NCBI GenBank assembly: GCA_964427415.1
Contig: CAYRUH010000001.1
Location: forward strand, 62,001-126,000
Direction of reading: 5' to 3'
Length of the DNA: 64,000 nucleotides
DNA from: Lentisalinibacter sp964427415
GTDB lineage: Bacteria; Pseudomonadota; Gammaproteobacteria; Steroidobacterales; Woeseiaceae
A program made the translations under genes and the position numbers. This document shows, one piece after another, positions 52,222-60,866 of the stretch. Numbering within the stretch: position 1 is the stretch's first letter; every line of letters begins with the position of its first letter. The notes under the pieces were generated by a model, which made no database searches, was not told the origin of the DNA, and saw nothing but the letters and a program-made list of their open reading frames with translations.

Positions 52222-53385
52222 ATGGATTTTTCACTCACCGAAGACCAGGAGATGATCCAGGCCGCAGCACGAGAGTTCGCGCAGAACGAGATCGCACCGG
52301 TCGCGGCCAGATTCGACGAGAGCGGCAAATTCCCCGAGGAGACCATCCGCAAGGCGGGCGAACTCGGGTTCATGGGCATCGAGGTGCCCGAGGAGTACGG
52401 CGGCGCAGGACTGGATGCCGTCGGCTACGTACTGATGATGGAGGAGATCGCCGCGGCGGACGCCGCCCACAGCACGATCGTCTCCGTCAACAATTCCTTG
52501 TACTGCAACGGCATACTGCTATTCGGCACCGAGGAGCAGAAGCAGGCGTTCGTAACCCCGGTCGCCTCGGGCGAAGTCATCGGTGCCTACGCCCTCACCG
52601 AACCCCAGTCCGGCTCGGACGCCGGCAATATGCGCTCGCGCGCCGTGCTGGCGGACGATGGCAGCCATTACGTGATCAATGCCAGGAAATCCTGGATCAC
52701 TTCCGGTCCGGTCGCCCGCTATCTGGTGTTATTCGCCATGACCGAACCGGACAAGGGCGCCGGGGGCGTCAGCGCGTTCCTGATCGACACGGACCAGGGC
52801 GGCTTCAGCCGCGGCAAGACCGAGCCCAAGCTTGGCATCCGTGCCTCGGCCACCTGCGAGATCGAGCTCGAGAACTACCAGTGCCCCGTCTCGCACCGTC
52901 TTGGCGACGAAGGCCAGGGCTTCAAGATCGCGATGACCGTGCTGGACGCCGGGCGTATCGGTATCGCCGCCCAGGCCGTCGGCATCGCACGCGCCGCCTA
53001 CGAGGCCTCGCTGGACTACGCCCGGGAGCGCGAGGCATTCGGCGCGCCGATCGGCAGTTTCCAGATGATCCAGGCCAAGATCGCCGACATGAAGACACGC
53101 CTGGAGGCCGCACGGTTACTGACGCTGCGCGCTGCATGGGCCAAGGACGAGGCGAAAAAGACCGGTGCCCGCAATACGCTGAACGGCAGCCTGGCGAAAC
53201 TGTTCGCCTCCGAGGCCGCCATGTACATTACCCATCAGGCCGTGCAGATCCACGGCGGGATGGGCTACAGCAAGGAATTGCCGGTGGAGCGCTACTTCCG
53301 CGATGCGAAGATCACGGAAATCTATGAGGGCACCAGCGAAGTGCAGCGTATGCTCATCGCGCGGCAGGAGACGGGCCTCCGCTGA
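52222..53385 (+). CDS. Acyl-CoA dehydrogenase
   Basis: This 387-residue dehydrogenase has the family signatures ALTEPQSGSDAGNMRSRA, ARKSWITSGPVARY and EAFGAPIGSFQMIQAKIADM, and the catalytic Glu in the C-terminal YEGTSEVQRMLIARQ. The pattern is that of the short/branched-chain group (butyryl- or isobutyryl-CoA-like). The start is the ATG at 52222 with AAGGAGCTGATC. It converges on the ferredoxin gene (19-base gap). Confidence 0.94.
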   Translation: MDFSLTEDQEMIQAAAREFAQNEIAPVAARFDESGKFPEETIRKAGELGFMGIEVPEEYGGAGLDAVGYVLMMEEIAAADAAHSTIVSVNNSLYCNGILLFGTEEQKQAFVTPVASGEVIGAYALTEPQSGSDAGNMRSRAVLADDGSHYVINARKSWITSGPVARYLVLFAMTEPDKGAGGVSAFLIDTDQGGFSRGKTEPKLGIRASATCEIELENYQCPVSHRLGDEGQGFKIAMTVLDAGRIGIAAQAVGIARAAYEASLDYAREREAFGAPIGSFQMIQAKIADMKTRLEAARLLTLRAAWAKDEAKKTGARNTLNGSLAKLFASEAAMYITHQAVQIHGGMGYSKELPVERYFRDAKITEIYEGTSEVQRMLIARQETGLR

Positions 53386-53404
53386 CGGGTCCCGCCGGGC
53401 GGCC

Positions 53405-53725
53405 TCAGAGCTCGTTCTCGGCGACGTAGACGACGAGGCCCTCCAGCTCGTCGGTGACCTCGATCTGGCAGGTCAGTCGGCTGGTGCGCCGGCGCTCATA
53501 GGCCGCGTCGAGCATGCTGTCCTCCATGTCATCCATATCGGGCAACTTGTCCACCCATCCTTCGTCGATGTAGGCATGGCAGGTGGCGCAGGCGCAGGCA
53601 CCGCCGCATTCCGCGACGATACCCTCGATGTTGTTGTCGATCGCGCCTTCCATGACCGTGTAGCCGGTCTCGACCTCGACGTCATGGCGTCCGCCATCGG
53701 TGCTGACATAGGTGATCCTGGGCAT
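53405..53725 (-). CDS. 2Fe-2S ferredoxin, adrenodoxin/putidaredoxin type
   Basis: This 106-residue ferredoxin has the vertebrate/plant-type motif: Cys40, Cys46 and Cys49 in AECGGACACATCHAYI and a fourth Cys in RLTCQIEV. It is of the class that serves P450s, Rieske oxygenases or Fe-S assembly. No such partner is next to it. The start is the ATG at 53725. Confidence 0.95.
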   Translation of the reverse strand: MPRITYVSTDGGRHDVEVETGYTVMEGAIDNNIEGIVAECGGACACATCHAYIDEGWVDKLPDMDDMEDSMLDAAYERRRTSRLTCQIEVTDELEGLVVYVAENEL

Positions 53726-53738
53726 TCTCCACTCTCAC

Positions 53739-53766
53739 AAAAAAGGCGCGCCGGCCCCGACGCGCC
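53739..53766 (-). terminator. Rho-independent terminator of the TonB2 operon
   Basis: On the minus strand GGCGCG (53761-53766 complement) pairs with CGCGCC (53745-53750) and is followed by TTTTTT (53739-53744). A perfect 16-bp palindrome (53792-53807) lies between it and the TPR stop, so two hairpins end the operon. Confidence 0.8.
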
Positions 53767-53791
53767 GCAGTTCATAAAACACTGATGCAGG

Positions 53792-53807
53792 CCGGCGCAT
53801 GCGCCGG
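53792..53807. repeat. Perfect 16-bp palindrome after the TPR gene
   Basis: CCGGCGCA is followed directly by TGCGCCGG. It has no loop of its own as DNA but would form a short hairpin in RNA. It lies 21 bases after the TPR stop on the minus strand. Confidence 0.7.
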
Positions 53808-53827
53808 ACCGTAATGATTAGTGACGA

Positions 53828-55144
53828 TTACTCGTTCTGGGCGATGGCCTGGCGCAGCTGCTCGAGCCGCTGGATCTCGCCGTCGATCACACTGATCCAC
53901 TGGCTGCCGATCTTTTTGTACTCATCGTCCCGGCGGACGACCATGAAGGTCTGCCGCGCATCCTGGTAACGATCCAGGTTGTACTGACACATGCCGATGG
54001 TGACGCGCACGTCGCTCGGTTCGCGCACCCCCCCCTTGTCCATTGCCTGGCGGCCCGCCTGGATACACTCCTCATAGCGATCCAGATTCAGCTGCGCAAC
54101 GGCGAGACGCGCATACAACTCGCCGTCGTCGCTGCGCGCCGCGGCCTCTTTCAGCGCCGGGACCGCCTCGTCCGGTTCCTGCGCCAGCTGCCAGGCCTGG
54201 GACAGCAGGCGATAGTTTTTGGCATTCTTCTCGATCGCGCGGTTTTCCATGCCCTCGGACAGCACCTTGGCGGCCTTGTAGGGGATCTCGCCCTGCAGAT
54301 AGAGCTGTGCGAGGGTCACGAGTTCGCTCTCGGAGGACAGCAGGTTCTGGGTGTAGGCGGCCTCGTAGGCGGCCAGCATGTTCTTCTCTTCACCCAGCTC
54401 GGAATAGACGCCGGCAAGCGCCGTCCAGTAGCTCTTCTTCGGCCATTCGGCCAGGAGGATCTTCAGGATCTCCTTGACCTTGGCGAAGTTGTTCTGCTGG
54501 TAATAGCCGTAGTAGAGCAGATTCCACCACTCCTCGCGGATTTCGGTATCGCGTTCACGCGCGACCTCGATGGCCTTCTCGATCTGGGGGATCATCAGAT
54601 CGTACTGCTCGGTCTGGGCGTAGGACTGCCCCAGCAGTACGTAAGCCTGTGGCCCCGGATTATTCGCTACCTGGAACCATTCCTTCAGCAGCTGGATGGT
54701 CTTGGGGAAATTCTCCTGCACCGCGTACAGCTGGGCCAGTGTGTACAGGGTCTGGGTCCGTAACTGCGATTCAAGCTCCGGGATGGACAGCAATCTTTCG
54801 TAGGCTTCCACCGCCTTCGGCGTATTGCCCTGGTTATAGTAGATGAAGCCGTAGAAGTTCAGCATGTTAGCGCGCTCGTAGTCGCTCAGACCCTCGTCCC
54901 GGGAGAGCGAATCGAGTACGCGGATGGCCTCGGCGAACTGCTGATTGTCAGCCAGTTCCTGGGCTTCTGTCAGCTTGTCGTACACGGCCTTGCTGAGCGC
55001 TTCGGCCTGGCGGGTCTTCTGCTGGTCACGCTCCTCCCGCTCGTCCTGGGCCATGGCCGTGGGTGCCAGCGGCACAACGCAGATGCCGACCAGGGCAGCC
55101 AGCAGCGCAGTACGGAAGTTCCGTGTGAAGGATTTCGTTATCAT
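53828..55144 (-). CDS. Periplasmic TPR protein of a TonB2-type system
   Basis: This 438-residue protein has a signal peptide (about 1-33, LLAALVGICVVPLAPTAMAQ) and then TPR-like helical repeats through most of its length (for example LNFYGFIYYNQGNTPKAVEAYERLL, TLAQLYAVQENFPKTIQLLKEW). It is the last gene of DUF3450-TtpC-ExbB-ExbD-TonB-TPR. Such TPR proteins are part of some TonB2 clusters; the exact role is not established. Confidence 0.9.
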   Translation of the reverse strand: MITKSFTRNFRTALLAALVGICVVPLAPTAMAQDEREERDQQKTRQAEALSKAVYDKLTEAQELADNQQFAEAIRVLDSLSRDEGLSDYERANMLNFYGFIYYNQGNTPKAVEAYERLLSIPELESQLRTQTLYTLAQLYAVQENFPKTIQLLKEWFQVANNPGPQAYVLLGQSYAQTEQYDLMIPQIEKAIEVARERDTEIREEWWNLLYYGYYQQNNFAKVKEILKILLAEWPKKSYWTALAGVYSELGEEKNMLAAYEAAYTQNLLSSESELVTLAQLYLQGEIPYKAAKVLSEGMENRAIEKNAKNYRLLSQAWQLAQEPDEAVPALKEAAARSDDGELYARLAVAQLNLDRYEECIQAGRQAMDKGGVREPSDVRVTIGMCQYNLDRYQDARQTFMVVRRDDEYKKIGSQWISVIDGEIQRLEQLRQAIAQNE

Positions 55145-55178
55145 CAGTGAATCCCGTTAATGGCTGTCCAGGATGCGG

Positions 55179-55784
55179 TCAGTTTTCCAGTTCGAAGCGG
55201 ATGCGCGTCTTCACGCCCGGCACCTCGACCGGCTGTCCGTCCACGACGCGGGGCTTGTACTTGAATTTCAGCACCGCACGCGTGGCGGCCCGGTTGAACA
55301 GGCTGCTGGTCGAGTAGATGACCACCGGGTCCTTTACGGTCCCCGCCGTGGTCACCGTGAACTCCAGATCCACGTAACCTTCGATGCCGCGCGACAGCGC
55401 CCGGCTCGGATAGATCGGAGCGACGCGCACAATGGGCAGATACTCGCCGTCCGTATAGGACAGTGAACCGGGGCCCGAGATACTGACATCGGTGGCCGAC
55501 GACGGCGGCCGCACGTTGACGGACGGCGCGTTCGGATCCACATCGTCCTGGGACGGCGGGGGCGTATCCGGCGGCGGCTGCTGCGGCTTGGGCGGTTTCT
55601 CCGGCTTCGGTTCCTCGACGTTCACGACTTCCTGCTTCTTCACCCGGACGAAGTCCAGGAAATAGCGCTTCTGCGGGTCCGTGAGCGCGCTCTCGCCGCT
55701 CGCGATCAGGAACTGCATCAGGAACAGCAGACCGAAGGTTACGGCGACGCCGCTGACGATGGCGATGAAATACCGGACGATCAT
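55179..55784 (-). CDS. Energy transducer TonB (TonB2-type)
   Basis: TonB carries proton-motive-force energy to outer-membrane receptors. The 201-residue protein has one N-terminal membrane helix (about 7-29), a Pro/Glu/Lys-rich spacer (EPKPEKPPKPQQPPPDTPPP) and the C-terminal TonB domain (PIYPSRALSRGIEGYVDLEFTV, FKYKPRVVDGQPVEV). The short spacer fits TonB2. No TonB-dependent receptor is in the window. Confidence 0.93.
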   Translation of the reverse strand: MIVRYFIAIVSGVAVTFGLLFLMQFLIASGESALTDPQKRYFLDFVRVKKQEVVNVEEPKPEKPPKPQQPPPDTPPPSQDDVDPNAPSVNVRPPSSATDVSISGPGSLSYTDGEYLPIVRVAPIYPSRALSRGIEGYVDLEFTVTTAGTVKDPVVIYSTSSLFNRAATRAVLKFKYKPRVVDGQPVEVPGVKTRIRFELEN

Positions 55785-55865
55785 ATTCTAGCCTCCGTTC
55801 CGGAATCCGGAACCCCTGTCACTGGACGGCCGTGTTCCCGCATGCCTTACCAAACGGCGCCGTCC

Positions 55866-56279
55866 TCAGTCTTCATTGGCGGCGATGGAGACGTTGTACA
55901 CGCCCGCCTGCCGTGCCGCGTCCATCACCTGGACCAGCGTCTCGTTGTAGGACCTCTTGTCCGCCTGGATCACCACCGAGCCCTTCGGGTTCTCGGCATG
56001 CAGCCGTTCGATGTTGGCCCGCACCGCCCGCGGATCGACGCGGCGGCGGTCGATCCAGATCTCGTTATTATCGCTGATCGCGATCAGGATGTTCGCGTTC
56101 TCCTTCCGCTCCGCGGTGGGAGCATCGGGCCGGTTCACATCGATGCCGGCTTCCTTGATGAACGACGCCGTCACGATGAAGAAGATCAGCATGATGAACA
56201 CCACGTCGAGCATGGGAGTCAGGTTGATCTCGTTTTCTTCCTCGTCGGCGCCGCCCATGGCGCCTATCGGTCTGCGCAT
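55866..56279 (-). CDS. exbD: Biopolymer transport protein ExbD
   Basis: The 137-residue ExbD has one membrane helix (about 23-43; LDVVFIMLIFFIVTASFI) with the conserved Asp in the LTPMLDVVFIML segment, and a periplasmic domain. It forms the proton channel with ExbB. It lies between exbB and tonB on the minus strand. Confidence 0.95.
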   Translation of the reverse strand: MRRPIGAMGGADEEENEINLTPMLDVVFIMLIFFIVTASFIKEAGIDVNRPDAPTAERKENANILIAISDNNEIWIDRRRVDPRAVRANIERLHAENPKGSVVIQADKRSYNETLVQVMDAARQAGVYNVSIAANED

Positions 56280-56314
56280 GTTTAGTCCCTCTGGTAAACC
56301 CTAGCAATACCTGA

Positions 56315-56842
56315 TCAGTGATCCATGGTCAGCGAGTCTTCTAGCCTGATCACCTCATGTTCCGCGCGCCGCGTCAATATTGTGACAAGCAGCACGCCTG
56401 AAAGTGCACCGACCATACCCGCCATCGTGGGAATCGTCGCCTTGGAGACGCCGGCCGCCATGGAACGCACATTGCCGCTGCCGGCGTAGGCCATGACCTC
56501 GAAGACCTCGATCATGCCCGTGACCGTGCCCAGCAGGCCCAGCAGCGGACACAGTGCCACAAGGGTCTTGATGAAGCCGAGCCCCTGGTTCGCCGCCATC
56601 GAGACCCGGGAGATCATCGCCTCCCGGATCTGATGGGCGTTCCAGGACTGACGCTCCGGCCGGGCCTCCCAGTCTTCCAGCACCTCCCGGGACAGCGCCC
56701 GCAGATTGCCGCGGAAGAAAATCAGGCGCTCAATGATCAGCAGCCACATGGCGAATATCGTCAGCGCGATCAGGTTCAGCACGGGGCCGCCAAGTTCCAT
56801 GAAGTCCCGTACGGCGAGGAGTGCGTCTTCGAGCCAGACCAT
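56315..56842 (-). CDS. exbB: Proton channel protein ExbB (TolQ/MotA family)
   Basis: The 175-residue ExbB has three membrane helices, including LNLIALTIFAMWLLIIERLIFF at the N-terminus and the channel helices GTVTGMIEVFEVMA and ATIPTMAGMVGALSGVLLVTI. It forms the stator with ExbD. It is the smaller of two TolQ-type proteins in the operon. Confidence 0.94.
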   Translation of the reverse strand: MVWLEDALLAVRDFMELGGPVLNLIALTIFAMWLLIIERLIFFRGNLRALSREVLEDWEARPERQSWNAHQIREAMISRVSMAANQGLGFIKTLVALCPLLGLLGTVTGMIEVFEVMAYAGSGNVRSMAAGVSKATIPTMAGMVGALSGVLLVTILTRRAEHEVIRLEDSLTMDH

Positions 56843-56854
56843 TGGCGGTCTCCC

Positions 56855-58240
56855 CTAGCCCGCCGACGCCGACTTGTGTTCGGCTTCGGAATGCTCGGCG
56901 ATGATGCCCGCGCTCTGCTCCTGCAGGATATTCAGAATCCGCTTGCTGCGGCCCTGCAGGAACGTATGCAGGAGCACCATCGGGATGGCGACCACCAGGC
57001 CGAGCACGGTGGTGACCAGAGCCTGGGAGATACCGCCTGCCATGAGCTTCGGATCGCCGGCGCCGTACAGCGTGATGACCTGGAAAGTCTTGATCATGCC
57101 CGTGACCGTGCCGAGCAGACCGGCCAGCGGTGCGACGACCGAGATCACCTTCACGAACAACAGGCCGCGGCTTAGCTTCGGCGTTTCTTTCAATACCGCT
57201 TCGCTCAGTTTGAGCTCCAGGGTCTCGGTGTCCACGTTCTTGTTGTCCTCGTAGGCACCGAGCACGCGGCCAAGCGGGTTGTTGCTGTTCGGCTTGTCCG
57301 ATTTCAGCTGCGAACTCACCTTGCGGTCGGCGATCACCAAACTGAACAGGGACACCAGCGCGATCAGCAGACCAAGCAGGCCCAGGCCGATGATACTGTA
57401 GCCGACCACGCCACCCTGATCGACGCGCTCCCGCAACGTCGGGCGATCCACCAGCTGCGCGAGAATACCACCGCGTGTCGGATCCAGCCCGAAGGTCACC
57501 TGACCACTTTCGGCATCGAACAGCCCCCCCGTGGAATCCGTGTAACGTGCCTGTTCGGGCTGACGCTGCAGCTCGACCACGTTGCCGGTCTCGGAGGTGT
57601 AGTTAAGATAATAACCGTCGGCGACGATATTGAACGTACCGACACGGACCACCGGAATGGTGGATTCCGTGCCGTCGGCGAGAATGACGCTGCGCTCGAA
57701 CTGCGCGACCCTGCCGCTCTCGGTCATCTGGCGCTGCAACTCGAACCAGAGACGCTCAATATCTTCGATGGAAGCGAGCCTGGTGCTGCTCGCCATCGTG
57801 GCGCCCAGTTCCACCAGGAAATCCTCGCGGCCGGGATACTGGGCGCTGATGAGCGAATTCTGAAACACGCTCTGTGTATCGCCGGCCACCTGCTGCAGCA
57901 CGCCGAACAGCTCTTTCAGCGAACCGAGGCGTTCGTCGAGTTCCGCCGCCGCCGTGGCCAGCTTGCGGTTGTTCTCTTCGAAAAGCTCCTCGAGCTGCTC
58001 ACCGCGCTGTTCCAGGGAGGCGCGTTCATTCCTCGCCTGATTCAGCAGCGTCTGCTGTTCGGACTGGCGCCGCTGGAACTCCGCCAGACGCTGCTCGTTC
58101 TCGCGCGCCTCGCGCGCCTGGCCCTGTTTCACCATGTCCAGCAGCTCATCGAGGGAAGCTGCATCCTGCGCGGTCGCGCTGCCGCTGCCGAGGCCAAAGG
58201 CGAGTAGGCCGGTGGCGGCCAAGGTTACCATCTTTTTCAT
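56855..58240 (-). CDS. MotA/TolQ/ExbB-type protein with large periplasmic N-terminus (TtpC-like)
   Basis: This 461-residue protein has a signal peptide (about 1-24, TGLLAFGLGSGSATAQ), a coiled-coil periplasmic region (about 30-130, ending in a SLE/ERG-rich helix), and a C-terminal three-helix TolQ-type channel (GLLGTVTGMIKTFQVITLYG, LVTTVLGLVVAIPMVLLHTF). This layout matches TtpC, the extra ExbB-like subunit of TonB2 systems in marine gammaproteobacteria. It starts at a TGATG overlap with the DUF3450 gene. Confidence 0.92.
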   Translation of the reverse strand: MKKMVTLAATGLLAFGLGSGSATAQDAASLDELLDMVKQGQAREARENEQRLAEFQRRQSEQQTLLNQARNERASLEQRGEQLEELFEENNRKLATAAAELDERLGSLKELFGVLQQVAGDTQSVFQNSLISAQYPGREDFLVELGATMASSTRLASIEDIERLWFELQRQMTESGRVAQFERSVILADGTESTIPVVRVGTFNIVADGYYLNYTSETGNVVELQRQPEQARYTDSTGGLFDAESGQVTFGLDPTRGGILAQLVDRPTLRERVDQGGVVGYSIIGLGLLGLLIALVSLFSLVIADRKVSSQLKSDKPNSNNPLGRVLGAYEDNKNVDTETLELKLSEAVLKETPKLSRGLLFVKVISVVAPLAGLLGTVTGMIKTFQVITLYGAGDPKLMAGGISQALVTTVLGLVVAIPMVLLHTFLQGRSKRILNILQEQSAGIIAEHSEAEHKSASAG

Positions 58241-59022
58241 CAGCCGGCCTCCTCAGGTGCGGGCACGGGCAGAAGGACCAGCTCGGGCGCAATCAGCTCG
58301 TTGGCGATGCGCAGGCCCTTCTTGACCTCGTTGCGGTGTTCATCGGACATGCTCCAGGAGTTTGCCTCCTGATCCCAGACACCGGTCATGCTGCCATCCG
58401 CACTCTGGAACAGCAGCGCGATGCGACCGATACGCAGGAACTCGACCTCGCGCACCCCGCCGTCGATCTCGATGGTATCCGTGTAGGACTCGATGGTGCG
58501 TCCGAACTCGTTCTCGATCTGGAAGGCCTCCATGACCTTGCGGAACTTCTCCGCCACGGACACGTTCGGCTCGTCCATCAGATCGCTCAATGTCTCGATG
58601 CGCTGGGTACGCTCTTCCAGAAGGAACGGGATATCCAGTTGCACGAACTGCTCAAGACCTTCGATCATGCGTTCCATCAGCGGATAGATCTGCCGGTTGA
58701 TCACATTCGCCTTGTCCAGGGATTCAGTGATCTCGTCCAGCCGGACCTGCTGCTTGTTGGTCTGCGCTTCCATCAGCCGGTTGTAGATCTTGAGACCGTC
58801 GATCTCCTTGGTGACCGCCTTGTAGTCGTCGACCAGACCACGGGTCTGCTGTACCACCCGGTCGATCCGCTGCTGAGCCTCACGGTTCTGAGCCAGCCGC
58901 TGCTGCTCAGCCCTGAGTACGGAATCGACGGTCTGCGCGACAGCAACACCGCCCCCGGCGATCAACGCTGTCGACACGATCGCGACGGCCAGATGCCGTG
59001 CTCCCGAATTCCACGGTTTCAT
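58240..59022 (-). CDS. DUF3450 family periplasmic protein
   Basis: This 260-residue protein has a signal peptide (about 1-32, AVAIVSTALIAGGGVAVAQ) followed by a long coiled-coil (about 35-120) and a C-terminal domain with GRTIESYTDTIEIDGG and RIGRIALLFQSADG. It fits DUF3450, the usual first gene of TonB2-TtpC clusters. The start is the ATG at 59022 with a clear AAGGAG site; an earlier in-frame ATG (59052) has none. Confidence 0.9.
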   Translation of the reverse strand: MKPWNSGARHLAVAIVSTALIAGGGVAVAQTVDSVLRAEQQRLAQNREAQQRIDRVVQQTRGLVDDYKAVTKEIDGLKIYNRLMEAQTNKQQVRLDEITESLDKANVINRQIYPLMERMIEGLEQFVQLDIPFLLEERTQRIETLSDLMDEPNVSVAEKFRKVMEAFQIENEFGRTIESYTDTIEIDGGVREVEFLRIGRIALLFQSADGSMTGVWDQEANSWSMSDEHRNEVKKGLRIANELIAPELVLLPVPAPEEAG

Positions 59023-59420
59023 GAACGCTCCTTGGTTAAGTCCGGACAACAATCCTAATAATTATTTGTGACAGATCTTTTGAGGACCACCCGCACTGTC
59101 TCGACCGGCATTGCATGCCGACACCATGCCAGCAATCTTTCTGCCCCGCCAGCACCGGGCAACACCATACTACAGAAAGGAGGGAGTGCATAAACTGAGC
59201 CGGGCACTGCCGCAAACGGCTCGCCCTGCTGTTACCTGCAGCACTCTCCCCTGCTGCGATTGTGAAGGCCACCGGTCGTGAACCGGCATCCACATGCACG
59301 CCGCCGCCGCGATCATGCGTAACCAGTACACGTCGGGCGTCCCGACCCCGCGGCAGATCGTGCTGGCCGGAAGCATAACATACGCGACCCGGCGCGCCAG
59401 TCCTGCTGCAGGGCGCTTTG
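59023..59420 (-). promoter_or_regulatory. Upstream region of the TonB2 operon
   Basis: This 398-base gap has no gene I can support. An AT-rich stretch (59051-59075) before the DUF3450 start, including the palindrome AATAATTATT at 59057-59066, is the likely promoter/operator. TonB systems are often Fur-controlled, but the match to a Fur box is weak. Confidence 0.35.
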
Positions 59421-60641
59421 TCACCGGCCGCGCACGCTCCGCTGTCTGCCCAACTCGAGCTTCGCCAGGCTGTTCCGGTGCACTTCGTCCGGCCCGTCCG
59501 CCATGCGCAATGTGCGCAAATTCGCCCACGTGCGGGCGAGGCTGAAATCCTGGCACACACCGCCGCCGCCATGCACCTGGATGGCGCGATCGAGAACGTT
59601 CAGCGCCATCGTCGGGGCGACGACCTTGATCATCGCGATCTCGGCGCGGGCCACCTTGTTGCCCACCTTGTCCATCATGTCGGCCGCCTTCAGCGTCAGG
59701 AGCCGGGCCTGATCGATCTCCATGCGGGAATCGGCAATGGCCTCCCTCACCACACCCTGGGCGGCGAGCGGGCGGCCGAATGCCACGCGTTCGTCGGCGC
59801 GCTTGCACATGGCCTCGATCGCACGCTCGGCCGCGCCGATGCAGCGCATGCAGTGATGGATGCGGCCCGGCCCGAGCCGGCCCTGGGCGATCTCGAACCC
59901 GCGGCCCTCACCCAGCAGCAGGTTCGAGACCGGCACGCGGACGTCTTCGAACGCCACCTCGCCGTGGCCGTGGGGCGCATCGTCGTAGCCGTAAACGGTC
60001 AGCGGCCGCACGACCGTGACACCGGGCGTGGCCCGTGGCACCAGGATCATGGACTGCTGGGAATGGCGATCCGCATCCGGATTGGTCTTGCCCATGAAGA
60101 TGAAGATCTCGCAGCGCGGGTCCATGGCGCCGGAGGTCCACCACTTGCGGCCGTTGATGACGTACTCGTCGCCGTCGCGGACTATGGATGCCTCGATATT
60201 GGTGGCGTCGGACGAGGCTACCGCCGGCTCGGTCATCGCGAACGCCGAGCGGATGCGGCCCTCCAGCAGCGGTTCCAGCCATTCGCGGCGCTGCTCCTCG
60301 TTGCCGTAGCGGACCAGCACCTCCATGTTGCCGGTATCCGGTGCCGCGCAGTTGAATACCTCGGGGGCGATGGGCGAGCGGCCCATGATCTCCGCCAGCG
60401 GTGCATATTCGAGGTTGGTGAGGCCCGCACCGTACTCGCTCTCGGGCAGGAACAGGTTCCACAGGCCCTCTTCCTTCGCCTTCGCCTTCATCTCCTCCAT
60501 CACCGGCGGTATGACCCAGCGATCCTCGCTCGCGTCGATGTACTCCTCGTACGCCGCTTCGTTCGGGTAGACGTACTCGTTCATGAATCCGGTCACGCGC
60601 TCGCGCAGCCGGCTCACCTTGTCGGAATATTCGAAATTCAT
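59421..60641 (-). CDS. Acyl-CoA dehydrogenase, ACAD10/11-like
   Basis: This 406-residue acyl-CoA dehydrogenase is of the larger class that acts on long-chain or unusual acyl-CoAs. Seen are FAMTEPAVASSDATNIEASI, NGRKWWTSGAMDPRC, EGRGFEIAQGRLGPGRIHHCMR, ERVAFGRPLAAQGVVREAIADSRMEIDQARLL and the end VHGGGGVCQDFSLAR. The usual Glu in the C-terminal motif is replaced by the GPDEVHRNSLAKLEL pattern of this subgroup. The start is the ATG at 60641; in-frame upstream codons are not conserved. Confidence 0.92.
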   Translation of the reverse strand: MNFEYSDKVSRLRERVTGFMNEYVYPNEAAYEEYIDASEDRWVIPPVMEEMKAKAKEEGLWNLFLPESEYGAGLTNLEYAPLAEIMGRSPIAPEVFNCAAPDTGNMEVLVRYGNEEQRREWLEPLLEGRIRSAFAMTEPAVASSDATNIEASIVRDGDEYVINGRKWWTSGAMDPRCEIFIFMGKTNPDADRHSQQSMILVPRATPGVTVVRPLTVYGYDDAPHGHGEVAFEDVRVPVSNLLLGEGRGFEIAQGRLGPGRIHHCMRCIGAAERAIEAMCKRADERVAFGRPLAAQGVVREAIADSRMEIDQARLLTLKAADMMDKVGNKVARAEIAMIKVVAPTMALNVLDRAIQVHGGGGVCQDFSLARTWANLRTLRMADGPDEVHRNSLAKLELGRQRSVRGR

Positions 60642-60866
60642 GCGGACCCCGTTGTGGATTGAGGGAAACGATCTGCGCCGGCGCAGCAGCCTCGACGGCA
60701 CGTGCCCGAAGCACGGCCGGCAGAGCATAACGCGGGGTCCGGTGACGTGCCAGCCGCCGCCGCACCCGGCACCCGTATGGCACAACGATGCTAGACTCGC
60801 GCGCCACAGCGCACCGGCCGTGCCCTCGGCCGGGCAGTGCGCCAGGTCGCTGTCACCGGAGGAAAC

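Noticed and set aside
59057..59066. AATAATTATT as a Fur box before the TonB2 operon
   Set aside because: It is short and matches the 19-bp Fur consensus only weakly, so it is noted as a possible promoter element only.
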